Assembly: GCA_035048485.1 (NCBI GenBank)
Contig: CM068585.1
Span: 55,423,910-55,487,909, forward strand
Source of the DNA: Pteria penguin
Taxonomy: Eukaryota > Mollusca > Bivalvia > Pterioida > Pteriidae
Reading direction: 5' to 3'
Length of the DNA: 64,000 nt
Part shown: in pieces, positions 36,745 through 49,930 of the stretch
Layout: every line of letters begins with the position of its first letter
Numbering within the stretch: the first letter of the stretch is position 1
Notes under the pieces: generated by a model
Seen by the model: only the letters and a program-made list of their open reading frames with translations
Told to the model about the DNA's origin: nothing
Database searches by the model: none
Program-made: the position numbers and the translations under genes

Positions 36745-37110
36745 TTAACTAGAATTTTAATGTGTCGATTCGACACAGATACCCCTGCTGGAAGCTAAGG
36801 TGGAATATACTTGCCAAAAAAGTAATATTTGAAAATTTAAAAACATTCTAATGTCCAAGGGCAATTACTCAGTCAAAAATTACAGGAACACATCCATATT
36901 CGATTTTGACCTGTATTTTCCTTGATACATTTATATTCCTAATATCATTCCATCAAAGTTTTAAAGAGGAAACTGTCATTTTTAAGAAATTTTCTAATGT
37001 TCAAGGGCAATTACTCTGTCAAAACTTACTGGAACGCACCCATATTTGAACTTGACCTGCATTTTTCCTTGATACATCTGTGCACCTAATATCAATTATA
37101 AAAATGATTT
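36745..37110 (+). repeat. Bivalve-type interspersed repeat with internal 146-bp duplication
   Basis: After GTGTCGATTCGACACAGATA, the segment TCTAATGTCCAAGGGCAATT, ACTCAGTCAAA and TTCCTTGATACAT is repeated with a 146-bp offset (copies at 36857 and 37003). From memory the 'aagggcaattactc' theme is common in bivalve genomes. Confidence 0.55.
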
Positions 37111-39040
37111 AAATGAGCGAAAACTTAACGATGATGGAGCAAGGTAACACTATATGTTCCGGCATTTTCATGGCGGGGCATAATGATTTTTATTTTTTGT
37201 TACAATTAATGTTTAGCCGTTAACAGAAAACGTCTATCAAGCGGTGAACTTTTACAGTATCTATAACCGAAGCAAGTATATCGGTGTGATATATCTTTGA
37301 ATGATCAATCGTAAATAAATTTTAATAATCATCGGTATATACATTTATATGTTTTATGCTCTATTACAATTAGCATTCTGGATCTTAAGTGAAATTAAGC
37401 ACAAAGATGAAAGAAAATTTATCATACATTTGCTCAAATTACAGTGAGTGATTGTATCTTAAACTCGTTTTTACGATTATCAAGTTGCCCCACGGAGTTT
37501 TGATATATTAGCTTAACTTGATAGTTCATGTTTGCCGAACATACGGAATGAAAATATACACGGTATTTTCCTTCTTCGCTTATCTTATCAGCTGACGGTA
37601 GAAATTTCAAATTAAAATGCTAACGACTTGTTTGTTTAGAAGGATAAAAACTATGCTTTCCTCGAATTCTGTATAGTTGTAATAAACACTTCTGGAATCC
37701 ATTCCTATGGTAATGTTGCTCGAGATCTCATACACATGAAATGAAAATATCATTTCACATTTGTTTTTCCAATTATGGTAAAGTAGTAACCGAAAATACC
37801 CGCGACCAGGCGGCGAAATGACTGTAAAGATAAATTCAAATCACCTGATAAAACCTGACGCAGATAATTGAATATTTCATGAGATTTATAATGAATTGCT
37901 CACAAAAACTTGGTTGACATGACTTGATCTTTTTTAAATGAAATAATTCTGTAATAATGTGAAAGTGGACAAACAAATGTGTCGAACGTAAATCGTGTTC
38001 CTTGTGCGCTGAGGTGTTGAATAGAACGGTTTTATGGCCCTAACCCGAAAACTGAATAAGTAAAATAGCACATGACCGGGTAGGGGAACATTATTGTAGT
38101 TACACATCTAATCACCCTTGTCTATTGTTACACACTTCCTTTCACGACAAAAATAACGATTGCAACTTCGATTTTGACTGATCACTGGTTTTGCCATCCT
38201 GGGAAGCAACATCTTATCCTCGCTTGAATACTGCATTCTATTTTTATAACTTGTACGCTATACGAAATCATGCCCCTTTGATGTGTTTTGTTCTGAATGA
38301 ATAGCATATAAGCTGAGAAAAAAAATCTCCCCATTTTGATCCTGACTCTAAGAAACAAAGGATGGAATAGATATTCCCTGACCAGTTCCTCATGACTATT
38401 CAAGAGTGTTTCCTCAGCTTGGAAATTCATGGCTTATATCTTTTAGGACAAACAGGAAAGAACCATGATTCATTTTCTTGACAAAATAAATTAGTTATAG
38501 ACACTGTTTATATGTGGAAAGGGGATGAGAATAAAACATCTGGTTTGATAGGATACAAAAAATGGAACAGATTTTGAAAACAAAACAAAAATGAGATGAT
38601 GGGAGATCGTCTTGACAAAATGAGAATACTTTCAATTCTGGGTATTTCTAAGTACATAAGGTCTAGAATGTTATTTTTCAATATACATTAGAGTATCAGA
38701 AGTCCCGTTTTACTTAATTTTTTTTCATCATTTCAATTATATACTGCAAGAAACCTCCTAGAATTGCGATTAATAAGTATTTAAGTGCTTTGCAACCGTC
38801 TGTATGACGCTAACATCCCTCCAAAAGGCTTATTGTAAGCTAACATAGTGGAGGATGCATCTGTCCGTCATTTTCAGGAATAAGGCTCGAATAGTATAAG
38901 AAGTCCAAATTTCACCTAGACAGACATCATGGCCGTAGACGGATATACATTCGGCCTAGAACTATAGCACATTCTGCGTCCTGTCTGGGCTCATAAAACA
39001 GAAGCAAAATGTACTATTTTAGTCTTAGGTATACCAAATC
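37111..39040. other. Gene-poor stretch
   Basis: No supported feature; the 82-codon frame at 38182-38430 lacks corroboration. Confidence 0.45.
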
Positions 39041-39044
39041 ACGT

Positions 39045-39535
39045 GATTGCTATATATGTATAACATTTGTAGTATTAACAACAAACATTCAAAAAGTGCA
39101 AGGGTTTAATGCCCAATTTGGTAGTCAAACAATAAAGTGAAGTCTATCAATAACATTTATAGTTGTGCCGAAATTATAAAACACGTAATTGTATATAAAT
39201 ATTGGGATGGAATTGCTGAATGGTGTAATTTTACACGAAGTGATCTAATGAAATTGAAATTCTGTTGATATTTTAAAATCTAAAAGTTAGGCCCAGCAAG
39301 AAGCATTTCAAATAGATGTAAAACAGTCTTTATGTGAAATTACACGGCACATGGAGTTGAGGAAAAGGTTGCACTACAGCATTTCTTTTGGCAAGTTGAT
39401 TGTTGCAGTTTATCCCTCTTCATATAATACTTTGAAGCATAGTGACGTCACAATGACGTCATGTTATGATTTGGCGGGTTTTCTGTAACATTATATAATT
39501 GTGTATTGCCTTAACACAGCTGCGTTACGAACAGT
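39045..39535 (-). repeat. Interspersed repeat, empty-site copy
   Basis: Reverse complement of 14160-15735 without the 1077-bp MITE. At the insertion point it reads CCCAATATTTATATAC with one TA, where the other copy has TA-MITE-TA. Confidence 0.75.
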
Positions 39536-40369
39536 TTCCCCTTGCCCTTTACTTCATATCTTGAAATATTTGGAATCCCAACGAGCCGTCAGACACAAGC
39601 AGTGTCACATTTCTCCTTTATAAACACGAAATCGGAGTTTGTTTAATATAATGAAAATACTTAAAGTGAAAACACAGACAACTTCATTGAAGGAAAATAG
39701 CATAATATGTTTTTATTCATAAAGGCATATAATGTACAATGTACACTTCTGTATTGAAATCCAGATTTATAAGCAGACTACTTCATTGTAAATAATGTAA
39801 CATCAAATAATATATTTTGCATTAATTGACAGATCTTACTATAAGGGAATGTGGCTACATTTCATATTTTTTCCTTTATATTTTATGAGAGATGAGAGAA
39901 ACTTGTTACTGTCTGATAGTGTTCACAGTATTTCAAAAAATGTTAACACGTACTTTTCACATGTATTTTGTCGAACTCGTCAATACGATGTTTAAGGAAT
40001 GGATTGCAGTAATTGCAGAAATACAGAGTACTGAAATTGTAGATAGATTTTTTCCAGAAGTAAATTGATTTGTGATTTAAGTGAAAGTTCATTTGACGTC
40101 ATATAGAACAGTTAAAGACGATCTCAGAGAGGGTGCGTTGACTTGTATCAAAGGCTTAGCGAAAACATAACAGGATTTGAAGCCATAAGTAAGGCTTTTA
40201 TGCATATGTGTGTCAAAGGCGATTTCAATTTACAATCGCAATGTTTTATTCAGTCGGAATATGAATCCTATAAATAACCAAATCGTCTAGAAGTGAACCA
40301 TTCTGATTTCCCCCACCATATGAAGCACAGATATAATTTGTCTATGATATAACTTTTCTTGAAAAGAAA

Positions 40370-40845
40370 AGTCCCCTCTGACTGTTAGTCGGGACTCCTA
40401 CAGATCTAGGGTCTTAGCTCGCTTTCAGACAGGCAGAGCACGGTTTAACATGTTGGATGTCGCATATATTTTTATACCATTATGTGTTTTACAATACCTT
40501 ACGTGATTATATTTTTATGACCTCTCAATATGCGATACCTGTTGACCCTTGCTCTTTACATAGAGGGTTATTTATAAATTTTTAAATGTACGTCCTTTGA
40601 TTGTTCTGCTGTTACGGTGAGTGGGAAGGTGGGCCCGTAAACCGGTTAACAACACCATTTGTTTGGCTTTTGTGAAATTAAATGACCGTCCTAAGTCGGT
40701 ATCGTAATTGCACTGCAATCAAATATTGTTGTAATGTGTTATATGTTCTAGTATATTATTTATATCCATGTATTGTATTGCGCCATGGTGACTTCTGCCA
40801 CATAACTGAACCAGTGACTCCTCTTTTTTCTTTGAAAAAAAGTGA
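40370..40845 (+). mobile_element. Family 1 Penelope-like element, 3' UTR only
   Basis: Reads GTCGGGACTCCTACAGATCT, GGGCCCGTAAACCGGTTAAC, CCTAAGTCGGTATCGTAATT and the terminal CTCCTCTTTTTTC. This is the inverse of 21731-22200 (E3) with high identity. A severely 5'-truncated insertion in the opposite orientation. Confidence 0.75.
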
Positions 40846-41011
40846 AAGTAAATGAACTTTCCTAAATTGGAATCCATGTTATGATAATGGTAATTCCAAA
40901 CTGGAAACACGATAAAGTAGGGTGGGGTGGTGTGGGGTGGTGTTGTGCTTTCAGAATTGATACAACTTTATTACGACATAGTAGCAGGAAGTTGTCAAAA
41001 TCTTAAAGATA

Positions 41012-41092
41012 GTGACGCAATCCGGGAACCGAGCCCGGATCGTGGGCGCCGCAAGCCCAACGGCTAACCACTACACCAAGACCCAACCTCCC
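41012..41092 (-). repeat. tRNA-like sequence (SINE head or tRNA pseudogene)
   Basis: The minus strand has an A box (TGGTGTAGTGG), a perfect 5-bp anticodon stem (TGGGC/GCCCA) around TTGCGGC, and a T arm CCGGG-CTCGGTT-CCCGG. The acceptor stem does not pair and the GCG anticodon would be unusual in animals. It is therefore more likely a SINE head or pseudogene than a working tRNA. Confidence 0.5.
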
Positions 41093-41626
41093 CCTTCAAG
41101 ATAACAAGAATGATACATATAAACTATACAATTATAAGTGCATTTATATATCTGAACAAAATAAAACCGACGGATATAATATTGCATAGAAGTGTTTTGG
41201 TGCTTTTTAAACCTGTTTTTAAGTGCGCGACCATTCACCATGTTCTGTCTTAGATCATTGCTCTAATTCTGATGATTGGTCCCTTTTTCTCCATCTTGTA
41301 GGTTTCTGTAACCTTTTTGATAAAGAAATAAGTAGTTAGCAATCCATGCATATAATAAAACGTTTAAGAAATTACTGTAAACACGTTTCTGTCTATCGAT
41401 GTATAGACAACAACCGATGAACATCGATATACAGATTATATTTACAACCATTTCTTAAAAGTTAATTAAAGGTATATCAGATTAAACTTCTTTTTCAAAG
41501 AACTATGATATCTTTTATTTTAAAATGATAAATCAAGATTTCGCGCAACAGTTTTACGTTACCAAATAGAATCGCTATCTGTTAGCGGCCACATCAATCA
41601 CAATGTATGAGATAGTAAAAAAAATG

Positions 41627-41745
<119 letters not shown>

Positions 41746-41898
41746 ACATCCGACTTCTTTAAAAGAAGTGTCTCTGCCTTGAGTATACCCCTTGGGATTT
41801 ACCTTCAGATTTCAGATAAACTTTTATCTTTCTATCTTTTGTTTTCAATGACTAATGCTAAACGCCAGAAAATAATTAAGAATATTTCATCTACGTAC

Positions 41899-42022
41899 CC
41901 TTCTCCATTGAGGTCAAATGCTGATACTGATATATTTACAGTAATATGTGACTGGAAATTTCGGCAGGAATCAACATGTATGATATTATGGCTCGAATAA
42001 GGCAGAAGCGTCAGTATGCCAA
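41899..42022 (-). CDS. Exon-like island with a DxNGxGxxD-like loop
   Basis: Acceptor TTTATCTAG (phase 1) and donor GTACGT (phase 2) enclose 40 codons, including HVDSCRNFQSHITVNISVSA and FDLNGE. Reading on through the donor completes DLNGEGYVD, which resembles the calcium loop of FG-GAP/VCBS or EF-hand-like repeats. No partner exon was found. It could be a coding exon or chance. Confidence 0.3.
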
Positions 42023-42029
42023 CTAGATA

Positions 42030-44870
42030 AACTATTTTAAACTGTAAATATATATGTAAACAAAACAGATTTAGCATGCACACTAAAATCTATAAATATC
42101 ATGTTTCTTCACTCACAAAGAGCTGCATTCATTCAGAAATTAACAAGGTTCATCGTTGGCTGCGTAGGTGATTTGCTTTCAATAAAGAATCTTTTAATAG
42201 CGAATGGTTTGGTTTCGGGATACAAAAACAAACAGGTTGGAAGAGTTGTATACCATCGAACCTACTCCCGGTTTCGTTATCGCATGTAAGCGAACAGCGT
42301 GTTAGAACATATCTGCCATTACTTTTAGCGTTTTCTTGTATGAAAAAATGCATTGATCTATGAATACTTGTGCGAGTATATATGTATTGCTATGTTCTTT
42401 AAACTTCGAGTTGTGGCAATCGCATTGGTATCGCATATTTTTTCCAAGGAATTGAGTTAAACTCATTTGTTAAAGGAATATATGCGAATGACCTCTTTAA
42501 TGCCCTTTTACTTTGATCTATCTGTGATTATGAACGTATCCATGGAGTCGGGTACAAGACATATTTTTACTAGGTAATGCAGTTGGCGAATGAATCAATG
42601 TGGGAAGAGAACTCCCCCTTGAAGCTTCTTCTCTGAACTTTAGGCAATAAAGCTGTTTTGGTGACAACCTGCTATGCTCTTATCTATAAACCAAAGACTC
42701 ATACATTAAAGGATGCACCAGAGACTGATCTTCTTTCTCCTCTCTTCATTTGTTTGTTTGATTGCTCTGAAAGACATCGCATTCAAGGACATACTTCAAA
42801 CTGCTTATGACCGTCAGTGAACAATGACCTTAAACAAATTCCTCCTTTAAACTTTGGTGATTTTGTTGTCAGAACAAAGAAGTATAGAGGAACAGAAATG
42901 AATGACATGTTCTTTAAGAAAAAAAAAACCCCGTCGTTCCAATTTTTTGAGGAGGTTCACATCAGTAAATATAATGCAGTCAAAGCCTTTAACCACACAA
43001 GAGTGAGAGCCAAAGTCATAGCTTCAAAGCTAAATAAAGGTGAAACTCTATGTAAACTTAAAAGATATATTTATGTCAAAGTCATGACCTAAGGGCCATA
43101 TGATAGTATTTCACTTCTTGATTCAGTATTCTAAGTTAGAAAACATTACATGTATAAAACTCTTACAGTTTTATCTGATATAAAGCATATACCAAATTTT
43201 AAACAAGGCTAGACAATGTGCCTCATCTTCATTTCTGAGTGGCATAAATAGAATTAATCTGTCACCCTGTTATGCATTTAAATGCAAGCATCCGTAACAT
43301 CATGACAAACATTCGAAATTAATTTACTGGTATATCATTCGCTATATGGTAACCCTTTCTGATACCATTTGTTGAAATATTTAACACCAATGTGAAACAC
43401 CGTTGCTGGTTCTGTAACAGACTCAAACATCAGCCCACACAGCTCAATGGTAAGATATAAAACCGTTTGTCTTCCTGAAAGCAGAAGGATGTGGCTTCGA
43501 TTTCTGGTTTCAACAACAATTTCCCAGATTCGCAATAACCCGTATTTTTAAAACAGCAGAGGTAGTATGATATCAATAGTTCAATTTGTTGATAAAACAT
43601 ATTTATTTGTTAATACACCATACTGTAATATCCACGTATATAGTATTCATTTAAATGTTGAAAGAAAACAGAGCGATGAACTAAAATTCATAATACGTTT
43701 CTTAACAGAACCGTTATGTTATAGTTTCTATTTCTATTGACCTCCCATTTACTAACTGAAAAATTAGTATCACAGGAAAACGAAAAACGACGTTTGAAAT
43801 CTACATTCCGAAATTTGACGGTCATGTTTGAGGCATTATTTACGCATATCAGTGAACAGTGTCGGACATTTTTGTTTCCTTACTGGATTGTAGTCCTTGT
43901 TAAACCGTTCCTATTGTATTGCTACAATCTTACACCATTTACACCACTTAATTTGACTACGCATTATACTCGTTCGCATTTTTTTTATAAAATCACAGTG
44001 GATATTATAGGTCAGCAAGAAATGCTTACTGCTTCTTGATACCTGATACCACCTCTGGTTTTTCAGGAGACCGTGATATCTTACACCACTACTTTGTCTT
44101 GTATTACAGATATTCCGTATCGATTTCTACTTGATATATTCGCATTATATTTGAATATAGTATTTTAAAAACACAAACATAGAAGGGTACGCTAGTCGTG
44201 CTTTAAATACTTTCCTACCCATATAAATCTGAAATCAGATATAATCTGTATAGGACTTACCTCAGTCATTTCTATTTAGACGCGAACAGATATATCTTTT
44301 GTCATTCAATACTACCTGCAACATAACGCTTAACAGATTAGATTACATGTTTGCCGAACTGCTTGTGTCAAGGTGTTCATATTGATATTGAATCTACACT
44401 ATCACTTTACCGATAAAAACAGAATGCACATAACGCAGTATGTTCTCCTCCTAATATCCCGGCCCTTTAAATAATCTGGACTGACAGAGTTTAAGTTATA
44501 TCTTTTATTTAATTTCTTTTTCATCCTGCAATGTGCCATTACCAAATACTGGGATCAACGAAGTTGTAGTTTCTAAATAATTGGTGAACTAATGATAACA
44601 TTGATAAAAGATCCGTACAAAAATGTAAATTGTGTAATGGTCCCATCGCAACGATTTACAATTTTATATTGAAAGATGAATAAACCAGTAACACAAGCGT
44701 ATTACCACCATCTGATCAGATTTTACTTACCCTTGAACGATTTTATCCTCAAGAACACTAAAAAGGGTATCTACATGTAAGATCTCCGTCCAATACCCTC
44801 TTCTTTAAAAATGTGCCTACATTGTATGTATGTATCTCTTTTATCTAAATAATTGATATGTTAAGTATTT
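42030..44870. other. Gene-poor stretch
   Basis: Frames at 42817-43092 and 43737-44039 look weakly coding but have no recognised motif or convincing splice pair. Otherwise AT-rich sequence. Confidence 0.4.
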
Positions 44871-45526
44871 ATCTGTGTTTCACTCTCTGATGTCAATGTG
44901 AGTTATCTGTTCATGTATCTAGATTGATACACAATTTACTACCCGTATTCTATTATACTACAATATACTTTTACACAAATAGGGTTTTAAAGTCCTTCAA
45001 TTGCTCAGAATTGCCATACAGCTATATAATGTTTTTTAGTGAATCAATGTGCGCGAAAAATTGGGTATTTTTTAATATGGGAATGCTATTTAACATCATA
45101 AACAAACAAACAAACAAACACGGTATCGTAATTGCACTACAATCAAATATTTTTGTAATGTGATATATGTTCTAGTATATTATTTATATTCATGTATTGT
45201 ATCTGTGTTTCACTCTCTGATGCCAATGTGAGTTATCTGTTCATGTATCTAGATTGATACACAATTTACTACCCGTATTCTATTATACTACAATATACTT
45301 TTACACAAATAGGGTTTTAAAGTCCTTCAATTGCTCAGAATTGCCATACAGCTATATACATTTTCTTAGTGAATCAATGTGGCGAAAAATTGGGTATTTT
45401 TTAATATGGGAATGCTACTTAAACATCACAAACAAACAAACAAACACGGTATCGTAATTGCACTACAATCAAATATTTTTGTAATGTGATATATGTTCTA
45501 GTATATTATTTATATTCATGTATTAT
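44871..45526 (+). repeat. 330-bp tandem duplication
   Basis: Units at 44871-45200 and 45201-45526 begin ATCTGTGTTTCACTCTCTGA and end TTTATATTCATGTATT. They differ by a few substitutions and small indels. Each includes the R2-type tail fragment CGGTATCGTAATTGCACTAC. Confidence 0.9.
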
Positions 45527-45580
45527 ATAGCTCTATGGTGACTTCTGCCACATAACTAAGCCAGTAACTCCTCTTTTTTA
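45444..45580 (+). repeat. Family 1 element 3' terminal fragment
   Basis: ACGGTATCGTAATTGCACTA, ATGGTGACTTCTGCCACATA and CTCCTCTTTTTTA match the end of E3. The preceding AAAC repeat is the boundary. Confidence 0.65.
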
Positions 45581-45677
45581 TTTGCTTTCAATATCATTAT
45601 ATGATGAGAAATGGAATGACAACTCTCATTTTAAATGACCACCTCAAGTTGGTACCAGACATTATGTAATCGAAAAT

Positions 45678-45985
45678 GTCTCCTCTGAGGGTTTGACTTA
45701 AGTGTTATAATACCTTTTTCCTGATGTTATGTGGCTTTGACACATTCTATACAGTGTTTGTTCACATTCATTTATATATACAGTGTTGACTTGTTCTTGT
45801 TTCGTCTGTGTGTAAGGACATTCGCGGCGGGTGTGGCTAGCCAAACAGGGAACGCTCACTCCTCCCGGGTCCCTGGTCTCACCTCTGAATTTCAGGTGTC
45901 CATGAATGTCCACTGTGGTACATTGTTGTTAGTGCCATAGTCAAGTGACACCATTTACTTTCGTATTTTGCTTTTATTGAAGGTT
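45678..45985 (+). repeat. R1 interspersed repeat, best copy
   Basis: About 300 bp: ACACATTCTATACAGTGTTTG-type 5' part, GGACATTCGCGGCGGGTGTG, GCTAGCCAAACAGGGAACGC, TCACTCCTCCCGGG, CTGGTCTCACCTCTGAATTT, CATGAATGTCC, GTACATTGTTGTTAGTGCCA. No coding capacity. SINE-like in size, but no pol III boxes were recognised. Confidence 0.75.
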
Positions 45986-46379
45986 CCATTGAATTCTTTA
46001 CGCGCGTTACTAGGCAAATGAGAATGCAGGAACTTAATATTGTTACTTCACGGGTGAATCAGCTTCCACTGTGACAATGGCCGTGGAAGTATGACCTTTG
46101 GGATGTTTTTCAAGAATATTTAACGTATAAAGTCGCGGTATCTGATGAATGCACTAATTAGCCATTTAACCTTTGCAACAGACCACAGACAGCCTACTGT
46201 CACATTGACTTCGGTCTTTACTGTCTCATTCGATAGACGGATCACAGGTGAGTCCATGGCCGAGATGAAACTCCGGACGTCACTTTCACGAGCCGAGCAA
46301 TTTTTACACTTATCCACTTAGACTTTGACAATAGGATGTATAGTTTGTAATCTAAAACATGCAAAACACTGCTTTTGCT

Positions 46380-46490
46380 TAAATTAAAACACGAAAGTAT
46401 CTGGTGTCACATGACTATGGCACTAACAACAATATACCACAGGGACATTCACGGACCTCTAGACTTCAGAGTAGAGAGAATTTATCACTA
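46380..46490 (-). repeat. R1 repeat, 3' half
   Basis: On the minus strand: GGTCCGTGAATGTCC, GGTATATTGTTGTTAGTGCC and ATAGTCATGTGACACC. Faces the 45.7-46.0 kb copy in opposite orientation. Confidence 0.65.
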
Positions 46491-47466
46491 AGGAACAATA
46501 TTAACTCTATGGAAAACGTAATTTAAGTTAAGGAATAGAGTTATTATCTATTATCTTATCCATTTTAATTGATATTTCTACAACGAGAGATGCCACTAAT
46601 GCTGACAATCACAAAAGAATTATATTGGTGAGGAATTTACCAAAATACGTTTCACCATTTGACCCTTTACAAAAGTTAATCTTTGATTTATCGAGAAAAA
46701 ATTGTTCTCTCTCAGAAAAAGCATCTGTACTTACTCAAAGTGTATACTTCAAGCTATAGTAACAAAGGATTTTATCTTACAACTAAGGATTATTTCCCCT
46801 CTGCAACACCCTGAAAAACTCTGAAAAACACTGAAGTCTGCCTGAAAAACACTGAAAAACTCTGACAGCCCTGATAAACACTGAAAAACTCTGAAGTCTA
46901 CCCTGAAAAACACTGACGACCCTGAAAAACTCTGAAAAACACTGACACCTACTGCGATGCCCTCCGGCCGTGCGATCGCGGCCTCGCGTACTTCTATACG
47001 GTCCCTTTTATAATATAAGCATTTAAAATTTTTCGCTGTTATCTATATATGACCTTTAATAAGTATTAAATGTGATGAATTTATAAGCGGGGAATAAGAA
47101 AAAAAAAACCCACATTTTTTTACCATTAGTCAAGGACTTATTTTAACGATTTTTATAGATAAAATTACTAAGATATTGTTCTTATTCTGACTTATGTTTG
47201 TAAGATGATCTTTACATTTGCAGTTTAATAAATCACATGAATTACGTACTTACATGTAGCAAAAACAATTTTATTGACACATGACTTTCCAGAGCGATAT
47301 CACTTGTTTTATTGATCGACTTAAAGAAAGAAAGAAGAATGAAACAAACAAACAAACGAACGAACAAATAATCTAACTACAGCAGTAGTATTGCACTTAA
47401 CATCGTTGTTTCATAGAGGTGCATTAAGGGAGGGGGAAATAAGTACAAAATATAGAACAAGACATT

Positions 47467-47665
47467 TTAAAGTTTATGTATTTATTCATTTATGTATTTA
47501 TTCATTTATTTATTTATTTATTTATAATAAAAGCACTATTTTTCCGTACTGTAACATTTCGGCCAGTGGCCTATCTCGACGGACTTCATTTATTTATTTA
47601 TTTATTTTCTTATTTATTCAATATTTATCTATTTATTTAGTTATTAATTCATCTATTTATTTATA
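47467..47665. repeat. (ATTT)n arrays
   Basis: Two ATTT tetranucleotide arrays separated by TTTCGGCCAGTGGCC, a palindromic motif also seen inverted at 28940. Confidence 0.9.
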
Positions 47666-48769
47666 ATAAAAACATTAAACTTTTCCGTACGAAAAAATAC
47701 ATTACAATAAATTTAATAAAAATAATAAGATTTTAAAAAATCGATAGACGAAGTTTACAGAAAACGCATAGTTTTAATTGTAAATAGATAAATAAATACA
47801 GAAAAAAAAAGAAATAATTAATTCTATATATCCCTATCAATCATTTTCATAACACATAATGGTTGATGTTTATTTTTACATCTTTTCCAATCTGGGTAAA
47901 GAATCCACCCAAATATCGTTATGTTACGACCTTAAGGCCGCTCCCCACTCTCTTTCGAGTTTAAAAGCATTCATGATTAATATTGATAAACCAATATTGC
48001 ATTCTTCATAAATTAGCGGCCATTCACCGATAAAACGCTGTGAAGTTGCGTTAATTTAATTCTACCAACCCTCCCCCCCCCCCTTTTTTTTTAACAGTGT
48101 CCAACTTGAGTGAACGAGCATGGCTTTGGGTATGCGTATTTCCTTCTCGCTACAGGCCGTAACGCAGCTACTTATTTAATCCGTATTTAAATTAATGGAA
48201 CAGAATAGCACTTTATATCACAGCTTTAGAAATCTCACATTTCGCATGTATTCTATAATGTTGCTATTATCAGAGGAAATGCGGAAGAAATTGAACTTAA
48301 ATAATTGATGTAGTTTAGTTTATGACATAAAAATAAATTAATGATCGTGTGTAAAACAAATTATTTCACTCTTGAAGATTGAAAATCAGTTTTTGTCCTA
48401 AACTTTATAAGTCGCTGTTAAAATGACACTTTAGTTTTGCCAATAACACAAAATTAACAATGAAATGTATCAACTGGATATGTTTCAACCTGTTAATAAA
48501 TATGTTTTGTCCCCTCATACATACCAAGGTACTGTTAATTACGATTCCCAATTTACAGCATGATAGGTAACAAACTATATGAGATTACGAGCGATATTTA
48601 CAGGGTTAAACAACCGGATGTTTATTACGTAATGGAGTACTGATGACATGTAGAATAAAGGTAAAAAAACAAAGACATGTCGGATTAAAATAAAGCAATT
48701 TCAGATTCCATGCGTGTGCCGTTACTTTCTAATGAAAATATTCTAGTATAATATATATATGAGAGAGAG

Positions 48770-48830
48770 AGAGAGAAGGGGCGCGTGTGTGTGTGTGTGT
48801 GTGGGGGGGGGGGGAGGGGGGGGGGGATAT
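48770..48830. repeat. (GA)n, (GT)n and poly-G run
   Basis: GA, then GT dinucleotides, then G homopolymers with single A interruptions. Confidence 0.95.
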
Positions 48831-49040
48831 GGTCTCAATTTAAATATACTATGATTTAAACATCCTACTAGACAATTTACACTTTGGATACATTGGGGCA
48901 GATCGAGGTATCTGCTCTAAATATGACACCGTTTACTTTAATTTATATGTCATTTTGAAAATAAAGGTCAAATACTTTGCTAGCTTTGACAGGACAGGGT
49001 ATTTTTATGTAAGACTTCTATGTCCCAATCAACAGGGCAA

Positions 49041-49375
49041 GCGCCCTTGTATTTGCCATTGCTATACATGACCCTTACTGGATACATTGTTAGAATACGT
49101 AATAAGGGAGATACTGTTCATAGGCGGATCTAGAAATTTTTGAAAGAAAAAAGAGGAGGGGGAGGACACAGTCTCCCATTGAAAGGGGGGGGGGGTGCTG
49201 TTAGGCGAGCGCCCTTGTATTCGCCATTGCTATACATGACCCTTACTGGATACATTGTTACAAAACGTAATAGGCGGGCGGATCTAGAAATTTTTGAATG
49301 AAAAGGAGGGGGGGGGGGCACAGTCTCCCATTGAAAAGGGCGCGGGGGTGCTTTTAGATAAAATCATTTTATTGT
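49041..49375 (+). repeat. 168-bp tandem duplication
   Basis: Two copies beginning GCGCCCTTGTAT (49041 and 49209) with GGATACATTGTTA, GGCGGATCTAGAAATTTTTG and CACAGTCTCCCATTGAAA at a 168-bp spacing. Confidence 0.85.
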
Positions 49376-49607
49376 ATAGAGTATGTATGTAGATTAAGTA
49401 GGTAGTGATATAACAAACGGCAGATACGTTGTTACACTGATATATTAAAACTTATTTGATGCTATTTCAAGCAACATTATTGAATACCGAGAGAATATTT
49501 AATCACTGAAATATTTTATAAGACAAAATTTAGGTTTTAGATTTTTGTATTTTCAGTTAATTGTATATCTTAATTTTGTGTGAAAAGTATTGATAGAGAA
49601 AAAAGTA

Positions 49608-49664
49608 TTGCGTGTGTGTGTGTGTGTGTGAGAAGGGGTGTGGGGGAAGGGGGGGGGGGGGTGT
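49608..49664. repeat. (GT)n and poly-G run
   Basis: Low-complexity tract; the 118-codon frame across it is not a gene. Confidence 0.9.
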
Positions 49665-49855
49665 TTAAACCTAAAGTTCGTCACATGAAAATATATGGGT
49701 ATAGTCTCTATAAATGTTGCAAAAGAATTGGAATAGAATGCATTGTGTTATTTAAAATGAATGACAAGCGATTTTCTTTGTGGTCAATTTGCTGTCAGTA
49801 CTGGTGTATTAAATTCGCTTTTCGTATAAAATTTATAGGTACTGGTCACATTCAA

Positions 49856-49930
49856 ATATTATTTATTTATTTATTTATTTATCTATTTATTTGTTTATTT
49901 ATTTATTTATTCACTTTTTTATTTATTATT
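49856..49930. repeat. (ATTT)n array
   Basis: Tetranucleotide repeats with GTTT and CTAT variants. Confidence 0.9.

Noticed and set aside
41012..41092. Functional tRNA-Arg gene
   Set aside because: Acceptor stem does not pair and the GCG anticodon is atypical.
43435..43510. tRNA-derived SINE
   Set aside because: A- and B-box-like strings are about 40 bases apart, but no arms fold and no copies are seen in the window.
46120..46317. Exon of a membrane protein (SNETVKTEVNVTVGC)
   Set aside because: Lies between two facing R1 repeats, has no convincing acceptor and no partner exon.
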